A DNA stretch of 64,000 bases from Pseudomonas siliginis. GTDB taxonomy: Bacteria; Pseudomonadota; Gammaproteobacteria; Pseudomonadales; Pseudomonadaceae. The position numbers were made by a program, and so were the translations under genes. The notes under the pieces are model-generated. The model saw only the letters and a program-made list of their open reading frames with translations. It was not told the origin of the DNA and ran no database searches. The stretch covers positions 62,001-126,000 of the forward strand of contig NZ_JAHSTW010000003.1 of NCBI RefSeq assembly GCF_019145195.1, read 5' to 3'. Position 1 is the first letter of the stretch; the number at the start of each line of letters is the position of its first letter. Below, piece after piece: positions 38,270-45,255 of this stretch.

Positions 38270-39106
38270 TCAGTCTGGAAGATTTGAGCAGCGTCTGCGG
38301 TAGTCCGCCGGGGTCAATTGATAGGCGCGGCGGAACCAGCGCCCCAGATGACTCTGATCGGCAAAACCAAGCACGCTGGCCACCTGCGCTGGCGTCTCGC
38401 CGCGCGCGAGCAATTGCCGTGCCTTGGCCAGGCGCAGTTGGATCAGGTAGGCGTGGGGTGCCAGACCGAAAGCGGCCTTGAACGCGCGGGTCAGGCGAAA
38501 ACGATCGACACCACAGGCTTGCGCTAGGTCGTCGAGGCCGATGTCTTCATAGGTGTGGGCATGCAGATAGTCGCGCGCTACCTGCGCAACAAGTGGCAGG
38601 CGCGGATCGAAGTCCTGTCGCTTGCGCCAGTCGAGGTGGCGGGTGAGGGACGCCAGCAGGCCATCCAGCGCAGTCTGCCGGACGATGCGCAGATCGCCGT
38701 CATGTAACGCGTGGAAGGCTTGCACGATCGCCGTCGACAGGCGCGGATCGTGGCTCAGGGTGTCGGCAAAGCCTGGCTGACTGTCGGCCGGTGCCTCTTC
38801 GAACAGCGCGTGCAGTTCACGCTCCAGCCAGTGCGGATCCAGATACAGCATCGAATAGGTGAAGCCATCCTCGGTCGGCGCATGGCCATCGTGGATTTCA
38901 CCCGGCTCAAGCAGAAACACATGCCCCGGCGTACTGCGATGACGCACGCGGCGGCAGTTGAATTGCTGGACGCCTTGCTCGGTAACGCCGACGAGAAAAC
39001 TGTCATGCCAGTGCGGATCGTAGGCATGCCCACGGAAATGCGCACGAATCGACTCGATCCCGGTATCGACATCCTGGGAGAGAGAGATCCAGTTGCGTTT
39101 GTCCAT
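38270..39106 (-). CDS. AraC family regulator
   Basis: This 278-residue regulator has an N-terminal cupin sensor (about 20-120; HDSFLVGVTEQGVQQFNCRR) and a C-terminal AraC domain (about 180-275; IGLDDLAQACGVDRFRLTRAF). The type is frequent next to LysE exporters, and the gap to the LysE start is 54 bp, so co-transcription or direct control is likely. ATG 39106 follows GGAATCCTCCC. Confidence 0.88.
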   Translation of the reverse strand: MDKRNWISLSQDVDTGIESIRAHFRGHAYDPHWHDSFLVGVTEQGVQQFNCRRVRHRSTPGHVFLLEPGEIHDGHAPTEDGFTYSMLYLDPHWLERELHALFEEAPADSQPGFADTLSHDPRLSTAIVQAFHALHDGDLRIVRQTALDGLLASLTRHLDWRKRQDFDPRLPLVAQVARDYLHAHTYEDIGLDDLAQACGVDRFRLTRAFKAAFGLAPHAYLIQLRLAKARQLLARGETPAQVASVLGFADQSHLGRWFRRAYQLTPADYRRRCSNLPD

Positions 39107-39250
39107 GGGAGGATTCCATAGGGCGGTTGAGCAGGGGCGTTTTTAAAATACCGCGTGGGGGAGGAGAGTGTTTAGAAGATTTGTGCAGGGGCGCAGGGGG
39201 ATCGAGTCAGGCAATGTGCCTTGGATGGGAGGGGACCAGAAAACGCACAC

Positions 39251-39285
39251 GAAAAAAAACCGCCTTCGCGGGGCGGTTTTTTAGT
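39251..39285. terminator. Bidirectional terminator
   Basis: AAAACCGCC TTCGCG GGCGGTTTT, with an A-run before it and a T-run after, works on both strands. Confidence 0.8.
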
Positions 39286-39316
39286 AGGCCTCGATTTGCG
39301 ATCGAAGCCAGGTGCT

Positions 39317-39336
39317 TCACCAGCCACCCTAACCAG
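39317..39336. repeat. Shared element TCACCAGCCACCCTAACCAG (copy 1)
   Basis: This matches 39664-39683 at 19 of 20 bases. Both copies also have TCGAAG a short way upstream. Just before this copy, GAAGC-CAGGT-GCTTC can form a hairpin. Confidence 0.75.
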
Positions 39337-39348
39337 GATTGCCATGGT

Positions 39349-39462
39349 ATGGAGTTTTACCGTTCCTTGCAACGGTTGAACAGGCGTTCGAAACAAGTGC
39401 GTCTTCGGCCCTGCGAAGAATTTATATGTTTATGTTTGTTGAAATTTGTCTGGCAGAAATAA
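39349..39462 (+). CDS. Candidate micro-ORF, 37 residues
   Basis: It reads MEFYRSLQRLNRRSKQVRLR, then ends in a Cys/Leu-rich hydrophobic stretch (CLCLLKFVWQK). A basic half followed by a hydrophobic half is the look of small membrane-active peptides. AGGA lies about 12 bases upstream, a weak site. It begins 12 bases after copy 1 of the shared element. Coding status is uncertain. Confidence 0.35.
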   Translation: MEFYRSLQRLNRRSKQVRLRPCEEFICLCLLKFVWQK

Positions 39463-39663
39463 CATTTAACAAAGGCGTGGCGGCGTTTGATGAATAACGG
39501 TGTGAGCGGCGCTTTTGTCCTGGAGTTTTCAGGTTAATATGCCCGCGCTCAACTGATAGAGCGGCGGAGAGGTTTGGCCGGGGGCGCAAAAGGTTTTACG
39601 CCCTTCGACGCGGATTCGCACCCGTGCCGGAATGATGTCTCGAAGGGATTTCAACCGGCCGCC

Positions 39664-39683
39664 TCACCAGCCACCCTAGCCAG
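39664..39683. repeat. Shared element TCACCAGCCACCCTAGCCAG (copy 2)
   Basis: Partner of 39317-39336, 347 bp away in the same orientation. CAGCC within it can pair with GGCTG at 39685-39689. Confidence 0.75.
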
Positions 39684-39753
39684 TCGGCTGAAGGCACGCA
39701 TGGTCCGGTAAGTTTGCTGGAGGTTTGGCCGCCAGCACTGGAGGCCAAAACGT

Positions 39754-39852
39754 ATGAAGCTTTTGCTGCGTACGCTGAGCCTTGTATGGAGATTGTTGAA
39801 AGCCTTGCGCTTTTACGAGTTCCTGCGAGATCACTTTGACGACCTGAAATAA
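39754..39852 (+). CDS. Candidate micro-ORF, 32 residues
   Basis: It reads MKLLLRTLSLVWRLLKALRF, then ends FDDLK. It would form one amphipathic, positively charged helix with an acidic end. GGAGG is 9 bases before the ATG, a proper ribosome site, and a strong terminator follows at 39869, so a short dedicated transcript is likely. The shape recalls type I toxins and small regulatory membrane peptides, but I know no homologue. Confidence 0.5.
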   Translation: MKLLLRTLSLVWRLLKALRFYEFLRDHFDDLK

Positions 39853-39868
39853 GGTCGTCTAAGTGGGG

Positions 39869-39908
39869 AAAGACCCGTTTCGGTTGCGACTGATACGGGT
39901 CTTTTTTT
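39869..39908 (+). terminator. Terminator after the 32-residue micro-ORF
   Basis: AGACCCGT (39871-39878) pairs with ACGGGTCT (39895-39902), followed by seven or so T residues. Confidence 0.9.
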
Positions 39909-40137
39909 GTGCGCAAAAACTGTCAGAAACGAGATTGTCGGTTTTATGCTTTCGACTTTGTAGGGCGTTTCGCTTAACGACGTAAGCAACAGCATGAAGA
40001 TCGATCCAATAGCGGCTCATGCTCGATCAGCCATTGATTGCGTCAATAACAACCATTAAGTCAATGAAGTTCTCATATCCACGGTGCGGCGTAAGATCGG
40101 CTCCATACCCAACCGCTGCAACTCGGAGCACATCATC

Positions 40138-40437
40138 ATGAAACGCCAGACTATCCTCGGTATCGCTTTCTCGGTTTTTGCACTGAATGCCTTCGCCGCC
40201 ACCGAAACCGACCCGCTGTTCAGTGATGCGGTCGCGGCCGCCACTCAAACAGACCGCTTGTTCAGCGATCCAGTAGCCGCAACCGAAACTGACCCGCTGT
40301 TCAGCGATGCAGTAGCCGCAACCGAAACCGATCCACTGTTCAGCGATGCAGTAGCCTCTGATGGCTCCGATCACCTGCAAGGCAATCGGGTCGCCGAAGG
40401 TGGCGCTGACCGTCTGCTCGAACGTCGCACCGCTTGA
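40138..40437 (+). CDS. Secreted protein with 13-residue repeats
   Basis: This 99-residue protein has a signal peptide (MKRQTILGIAFSVFALNAFA) followed by four near-perfect repeats of the 13-residue unit ATETDPLFSDAVA (one variant is ATQTDRLFSDPVA). It then ends in a tail with RVAEGGADRLLERRTA, which I have seen in small exported Pseudomonas proteins, some loosely labelled phage infection proteins. GGAG is 10 bases before ATG 40138. The DNA units are 39 bp and also near-identical, so copy number could vary by slippage. The function is unknown. Confidence 0.75.
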   Translation: MKRQTILGIAFSVFALNAFAATETDPLFSDAVAAATQTDRLFSDPVAATETDPLFSDAVAATETDPLFSDAVASDGSDHLQGNRVAEGGADRLLERRTA

Positions 40438-40516
40438 GCGCAACGATGAGCATCGATAACGAATGCCGCCTCAACCACAGGCGGCATTCGTTCTATTCAT
40501 GCATTACAACTCTGCT

Positions 40517-41755
40517 CTAAACCGCACTCGGCAGCACAGCCTTGTCGCGATCGCGGCTCTTGAATGTCGCCCAGAAACACAGCAACACCGCCACGGAAAA
40601 ACCGGCGGGGAACAGCCAGATACTTTTCCAGTCATGCCCCGCGCTTGATGTGAAGTGGTCGGTAATCCGTCCCGCGATCCAGAAACCAATCAACATGCCC
40701 AACCCGTACGTAGCCAAGGTGATCAAACCTTGCGCCGAGCTGCGGAAGCGTTCCGGTGCCTTGGCATCGGTGTAGATCTGCCCGGACACGAAGAAGAAGT
40801 CATAGCACACGCCGTGCAGGGCAATGCCGATCAGCAGCATGAATGCCTGATCGTCGTTATTGCCGAACGCAAACAGCACGTAGCGCAACGCCCAGGCAGC
40901 CATGCCGACCAGCAGGGCGATCTTGATGCCGAAGCGATGGATGAACAGCGGCAACAGCAACATGAACAGCACTTCCGACACCTGACCGATGGCCATCTTC
41001 GCTGTCGGGTTGGTCACGCCTATCTCGGCCAGAAACGGATTGGCATTCTGGTAATAGAAGGCCAGCGGAATGCAGATCAGGATCGAGGCGAGAAAGAACA
41101 CCAGATAGCTGCGATCCTTGAGCAAACCCCACGCATCGACGCCGAGCATCTGCTTGAGGCTTGATGAGCCGGCTGCGCTTTTCAGCGGCGCGGTGTTCGG
41201 CAGGCTGAAGCTGTAAAGCCCCAGCAACAGCGACGCGACGGCGGACATCAGGAACGTATTGCGCAAGCCTCCCGCCGCGATGCTTTGCTGCGAGTCCCAG
41301 GCGAACACGAAGCTGATCACCACGCCAGCGACAATCCAGCCCACCGTGCCCCACACGCGAATGCGCGAGAACTCCAGCGCCGGGTCTTTGATCTGGCGGA
41401 ACGCCACGGCGTTCACCAGTGCCAATGTCGGCATGTAGACCATCATGTAGGCGAGCACATAGGGATAAAACGCGCTGAAGTCTGCCGCGCGATAGAGCTG
41501 ATAGAGCAACACTGCGCCAAGCAGATGCAGCACTGCCAGAATGCGTTCGGCATTGAAAAACCGGTCGGCAATCAAGCCAATGACAAACGGCGCCAGAATC
41601 GCACCCCATGATTGCGTGGCGAAGGCCATACCGACCTGGCCGCCGCTGGCAGCGAGCGTGGTGGCCAGAAAAGTGCCGAGGGTGACGAACCAGCCACCCC
41701 AGATAAAGAACTGCAAAAACATCATCACGCTTAGTCGCGCATTCATTACGTTCAT
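40517..41755 (-). CDS. MFS transporter (nucleoside:H+ symporter-like)
   Basis: This 412-residue inner-membrane protein has 12 predicted helices and the N-terminus RLSVMMFLQFFIWGGWFVTLG typical of the NupG/XapB-like branch of the major facilitator superfamily. In this cluster it more likely imports a sugar, polyol or glycoside for the isomerase and dehydrogenase upstream. The gap to the isomerase gene is 42 bp, so it is probably the third gene of the LacI-controlled operon. Confidence 0.85.
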   Translation of the reverse strand: MNVMNARLSVMMFLQFFIWGGWFVTLGTFLATTLAASGGQVGMAFATQSWGAILAPFVIGLIADRFFNAERILAVLHLLGAVLLYQLYRAADFSAFYPYVLAYMMVYMPTLALVNAVAFRQIKDPALEFSRIRVWGTVGWIVAGVVISFVFAWDSQQSIAAGGLRNTFLMSAVASLLLGLYSFSLPNTAPLKSAAGSSSLKQMLGVDAWGLLKDRSYLVFFLASILICIPLAFYYQNANPFLAEIGVTNPTAKMAIGQVSEVLFMLLLPLFIHRFGIKIALLVGMAAWALRYVLFAFGNNDDQAFMLLIGIALHGVCYDFFFVSGQIYTDAKAPERFRSSAQGLITLATYGLGMLIGFWIAGRITDHFTSSAGHDWKSIWLFPAGFSVAVLLCFWATFKSRDRDKAVLPSAV

Positions 41756-41797
41756 TTCAGATCACCGTATTGTTTTTATGTCGGTAACGCGGATGAA

Positions 41798-42880
41798 TCA
41801 GTCGTCGGTCAGGCCGAGCAAGCGCCGGTTGGAAGCGGCATCGGCGCTGACCCCGGCGAAATCGTCGAAGGCCTTGGCGGTCTTGCGGATCATGTGTCGC
41901 TCGATGAACGCCGCGCCTTCCGCCGCGCCCTGTGCGGAGTCTTTCAGGCAGCACTCCCACTCGAGCACGGCCCAGCCGTTGAAGTCGTATTGGCACAATT
42001 TGCTGAAGATCGATTTGAAATCGATCTGGCCGTCGCCCAGCGAGCGAAAGCGCCCGGGACGCTCGACCCAGCCCTGATAGCCGCCGTAGACGCCGGAGCG
42101 CGCATCGGGGCGGAACTCGGCATCCTTGACGTGGAACATGCGGATGCGTTGGTGGTAACGGTCGATGAAGCCGAGGTAGTCCATTTGCTGCAGCAGCAGG
42201 TGGCTCGGGTCATACAGAATTGCGGCGCGGGGGTGATGATTCACCGCTTCGAGAAACTGTTCGAACGACGCGCCGTCATGCAAGTCTTCGCCGGGATGGA
42301 TTTCGTAGCACAGATCAACGCCGGCCTCTTCGAAGCAATCGAGGATCGGCAGCCAGCGCCTGCCCAGTTCGGCGAAACCTTGCTCGACCAAACCGGCCGG
42401 ACGCTGTGGCCACGGATAGACGTAAGGCCAGAGCAGGGCGCCGGAGAAGGTCGCATGGGCGGTAAGTCCCAGGCGTTGGCTGGCACGGGCGGCCAGTTTC
42501 AACTGCTCAATGGCCCACTCGGTGCGCTCCTGAGGTTTGCCGCGCAGCGCGGGCGGGGCGAAGTCGTCGAACAGACTGTCGAACGCCGGATGCACAGCGA
42601 CCAATTGCCCTTGCAGGTGCGTCGACAACTCGCTGATCACTACACCCGCGCGGGCGCAGACGCCGATAAGTTCGTCGCAGTAATCCTGACTTTCAGCAGC
42701 GCGCTGCAAATCGATGAACCGTATGCCGAGGGTCGGTAACTGAATGGCTTTGTAGCCTTGCGAGGCTGCCCATTCGGCGATGTTGGCGAGGGAGTCGAAA
42801 GGCGCTTGGTCGGCGATGAATTGCGCGAGGAAAATCCCCGGACCTTTCAGGCCAGTCGAATTTTGCTGATCACTGTTCAT
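41798..42880 (-). CDS. Sugar phosphate isomerase/epimerase family (TIM barrel)
   Basis: This 360-residue AP-endonuclease-2-like TIM-barrel protein has metal ligands in YEIHPGED, DPSHLLLQ and MFHVKDAEF. Family members isomerise or epimerise sugars, inosose or 3-keto-glycosides. Its ATG overlaps the stop of the Gfo/Idh gene by 11 bp, so the two act together. Pairs of this kind (as in E. coli YcjR/YcjS) work on oxidised glycosides; that reading is an inference. Confidence 0.85.
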   Translation of the reverse strand: MNSDQQNSTGLKGPGIFLAQFIADQAPFDSLANIAEWAASQGYKAIQLPTLGIRFIDLQRAAESQDYCDELIGVCARAGVVISELSTHLQGQLVAVHPAFDSLFDDFAPPALRGKPQERTEWAIEQLKLAARASQRLGLTAHATFSGALLWPYVYPWPQRPAGLVEQGFAELGRRWLPILDCFEEAGVDLCYEIHPGEDLHDGASFEQFLEAVNHHPRAAILYDPSHLLLQQMDYLGFIDRYHQRIRMFHVKDAEFRPDARSGVYGGYQGWVERPGRFRSLGDGQIDFKSIFSKLCQYDFNGWAVLEWECCLKDSAQGAAEGAAFIERHMIRKTAKAFDDFAGVSADAASNRRLLGLTDD

Positions 42881-44057
42881 TGTGCTGGGCTCCTGTCAGT
42901 TGGCCGGGGATCTCGCTCCACTTTTCATTGCCAAGGTGGTTGGCGATGGCGGTTTCAATGAAGGCCATGCCGCGCAGGCCGGTCTCGATGCCCGGTACGC
43001 CCGGTGCCTGATGGCCCTCGGCGCCATGCACAATCGCTTCGGCGAGATCGCCGTACAGGTTGGCCATCGCTTCCAGATAACCCTCGGGATGCCCCGCAGG
43101 CAGGCGCATGCGTTGGGTTGCGGCGGCACACAACCACGGCTGACCGACTCCGGATCGCAGAATGCGCATCGGTTCATTCAACGGTCGATGAATCAGACTG
43201 GCCGGCTCTTCCTGACGCCATTCCAGCCCACCCTTGTCACCGTAGACGCGGATCTTCAGCGGGTTTTCCTCACCAGCGCAGACCTGGCTGGCGAGCAATA
43301 CACCACTGGCGCCGTCGCGCATTTTGAACAGCATCGCCACATCGTCATCCAGTTGCCGACTCTCGACATGCGAGCCGAGCATTGCGCTGATGAACTGGAT
43401 CGACTGGCCGGCAACGAACTCGGCGAGGGAAAACGCATGGGTGCCGATGTCGCCGATGCAGCCGCCGATCCCGGATTGCGCCGGGTCGTCGCGCCAGCCG
43501 GCCTGCTTGTTGCCTTGCCCGGCGACATCGGTGCTGAGCCAGCCTTGCGGGTACTCGACGAGGACTTTGCGCACGCGCCCGAGCACACCGCTGGCGACCA
43601 TTTCGCGGGCCTGCCAGACCATCGCGTAACCGAGGTAGGTGTGCGCCAGTCCGTAAATTCGCTGGCTGTTGATCACCACCGAGTGCAGCGCCTGCACCTC
43701 GGCGAGGTTCAGCGCCGCGGGTTTCTCGCTGAACACATGAAAACCGGCGCTCAATGCCTCACGGGCAATTGGTGCGTGCAGATGATTGGGAGTGACGATG
43801 ACCAGCAGTTGCATGCGCTGCTCGGCGGGCAGGGCGGCCTCGCGGGCGAGCAGGGTTTGCCAGTCGTCGTAACAACGCTCGGCCGCGACACCTAAGGCCG
43901 CAGCGGTGCGCTGATTATTCTCCGGGTCGCGGCTGAATGCGCCGCAGACCAGTTCGAAGCGTCCGTCGAGGCCGGCGGCTTGCCGGTGGGCACGGGCAAT
44001 GAATGAACCTTCACCGCCTCCAACAAAACCCATTCTTATTTTTGCGGCAGCGTACAT
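42870..44057 (-). CDS. Gfo/Idh/MocA family oxidoreductase
   Basis: This 395-residue NAD(P)-dependent sugar or polyol dehydrogenase has an N-terminal Rossmann motif GFVGGGEGSFIARAH and FSEKPAALN, with the likely catalytic His in the GGCIGDIGTHAFSLAEF region. I chose ATG 44057 (MYAAAKIRMGFVGGG) over a TTG 27 bases earlier. It is the first gene of the operon; a perfect operator palindrome lies 38 bp upstream. Confidence 0.87.
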   Translation of the reverse strand: MYAAAKIRMGFVGGGEGSFIARAHRQAAGLDGRFELVCGAFSRDPENNQRTAAALGVAAERCYDDWQTLLAREAALPAEQRMQLLVIVTPNHLHAPIAREALSAGFHVFSEKPAALNLAEVQALHSVVINSQRIYGLAHTYLGYAMVWQAREMVASGVLGRVRKVLVEYPQGWLSTDVAGQGNKQAGWRDDPAQSGIGGCIGDIGTHAFSLAEFVAGQSIQFISAMLGSHVESRQLDDDVAMLFKMRDGASGVLLASQVCAGEENPLKIRVYGDKGGLEWRQEEPASLIHRPLNEPMRILRSGVGQPWLCAAATQRMRLPAGHPEGYLEAMANLYGDLAEAIVHGAEGHQAPGVPGIETGLRGMAFIETAIANHLGNEKWSEIPGQLTGAQHNEQ

Positions 44058-44094
44058 GGCAGTCGTCTCGGTAGCTGGATGCAATGTTGATGAG

Positions 44095-44114
44095 CGATGT
44101 AACCGGTTACATCG
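44095..44114. promoter_or_regulatory. LacI-type operator, perfect 20-bp palindrome
   Basis: CGATGTAACC GGTTACATCG is an uninterrupted palindrome with the central CG step typical of LacI/GalR operators. It sits between the divergent LacI gene and the sugar operon. Confidence 0.88.
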
Positions 44115-44236
44115 TGGGCGAAATCTAGGCTTGAATTAGCCGAGTGTCAAATGCCAGCGGATTATCGACAGCGTTTCGATCGCTCGTCGCCTGCGGTAAG
44201 CTCCGCGCCTGATCGGCATGAATCAACGAGGTGTTT

Positions 44237-45250
44237 TTGTCCAATATTCGCGAAGTGGCTCGGCTGGCCGGGGTTTCCGTGGCGACGGTTTCGAGGACTT
44301 TGAAATCGCCCGAGCGCGTGCTCGCGCCAACCCGTGAGCGCGTCATGGCTGCGGTGGAGCAGGCCGGCTATCGGCCGAACCTGATGGCCGTGCAGTTTCG
44401 TTCGCGGCGGACCGGCAATCTGGTGATTCTGGTGCCGACCATCGCCAATACTTTCTTTGCCCGGGTCATCAGCGGCGCGCAGCAAGCGGCGCAGGCGGCC
44501 GGTTATCGCCTGCTGCTGTGCGACACTCAGGGCCGGGAAGAACTGGAGCGACAATTCGCCGAGCTGGTTTACGCCTATCAGGCCGACGGGGTGATCCAGT
44601 TGCGCGCTTACGATCCTTTCGAAAACGCCCCGGCCGACGCCGATGTGCCGCCCATCGTTAACGCCTGCGAAGTGCTCAAGGCCGGACGATATCCAACCAT
44701 CAGCCTGGACAACGTCGCCGCCGCCAAAGCCATGACCGACCACCTGATCGCCTTGGGACACCGACGCATCGGCCTGATCAAAGGCTCAAAAAACAGTCCG
44801 CTGACTTTGGATCGATTGGCAGGCTACGAAGCGGCGCTACGCGAGGCCGGGATTGCCTTCGATGAAGCACTGATCTGCCATGGCAATTTCAGCCTCGAGG
44901 CCGGTTTTGCCGGCGCGCAAAACATGCTCGCATTGGCCGAGCGGCCGAGCGCGCTGTTCTGCGAAAACGATGAAATGGCCATTGGTGCGCTCAAGCGCAT
45001 CCGGCAGGCCGGGCTGCGTGTGCCCGAGGATATTTCCCTGGTGGGTTTCGACGACATTCCGATGGCTGCGTTCTGCGATCCGCCGCTGACCACCATCTCG
45101 CAACCAGCCGAGGCCTTCGGGGCCAAGGCGGTCGAAATGCTGATTGCGCTGATCGAAAAACAGCCGCTGACAGAGCGGCATGTCGTCTTGCCGTTCGAGC
45201 TGACGCCACGCAGCAGCACGGCCCGCATCGACAACACGGGCAAGCGCTAA
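44237..45250 (+). CDS. LacI family transcriptional regulator
   Basis: This regulator of about 337 residues has an N-terminal LacI helix-turn-helix (NIREVARLAGVSVATVSRTL, residues 3-22), the hinge helix around PNLMAVQFRSRRTGNL and a periplasmic-binding-like ligand domain. I chose TTG 44237 because GAGG at 44228-44231 is well spaced for it; GTG 44231 would add two residues. It should repress the divergent sugar operon through the palindrome at 44095-44114 until its sugar ligand binds. Confidence 0.9.
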   Translation: MSNIREVARLAGVSVATVSRTLKSPERVLAPTRERVMAAVEQAGYRPNLMAVQFRSRRTGNLVILVPTIANTFFARVISGAQQAAQAAGYRLLLCDTQGREELERQFAELVYAYQADGVIQLRAYDPFENAPADADVPPIVNACEVLKAGRYPTISLDNVAAAKAMTDHLIALGHRRIGLIKGSKNSPLTLDRLAGYEAALREAGIAFDEALICHGNFSLEAGFAGAQNMLALAERPSALFCENDEMAIGALKRIRQAGLRVPEDISLVGFDDIPMAAFCDPPLTTISQPAEAFGAKAVEMLIALIEKQPLTERHVVLPFELTPRSSTARIDNTGKR

Positions 45251-45255
45251 CCGAA

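Larger units (their letters stand above)
39107..40137. other. Gene-poor kilobase with RNA-like modules
   Basis: No conventional gene is present. It holds a terminator hairpin (39251-39285), two copies of a 20-base element (39317-39336, 39664-39683), each followed by a micro-ORF (39349-39462, 39754-39852), an AT-rich hairpin GGGCGcAAAA...TTTTaCGCCC (39582-39603), and a strong terminator (39869-39908). From 39910 to 40137 I see only a small GCTTA/TAAGC hairpin near 39975 and the promoter region of the next gene. Confidence 0.7.

Noticed and set aside
39127..39462. 111-codon frame covering the terminator and first micro-ORF
   Set aside because: It reads through a strong terminator hairpin with low-complexity content; only the last 37 codons are plausible.
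39600..39760. tRNA-like sequence on the minus strand (GGTTGAAATCCC, GGTGCGAATCC)
   Set aside because: The words resemble T-arms, but no acceptor stem, D-arm or anticodon arm can be folded around them.
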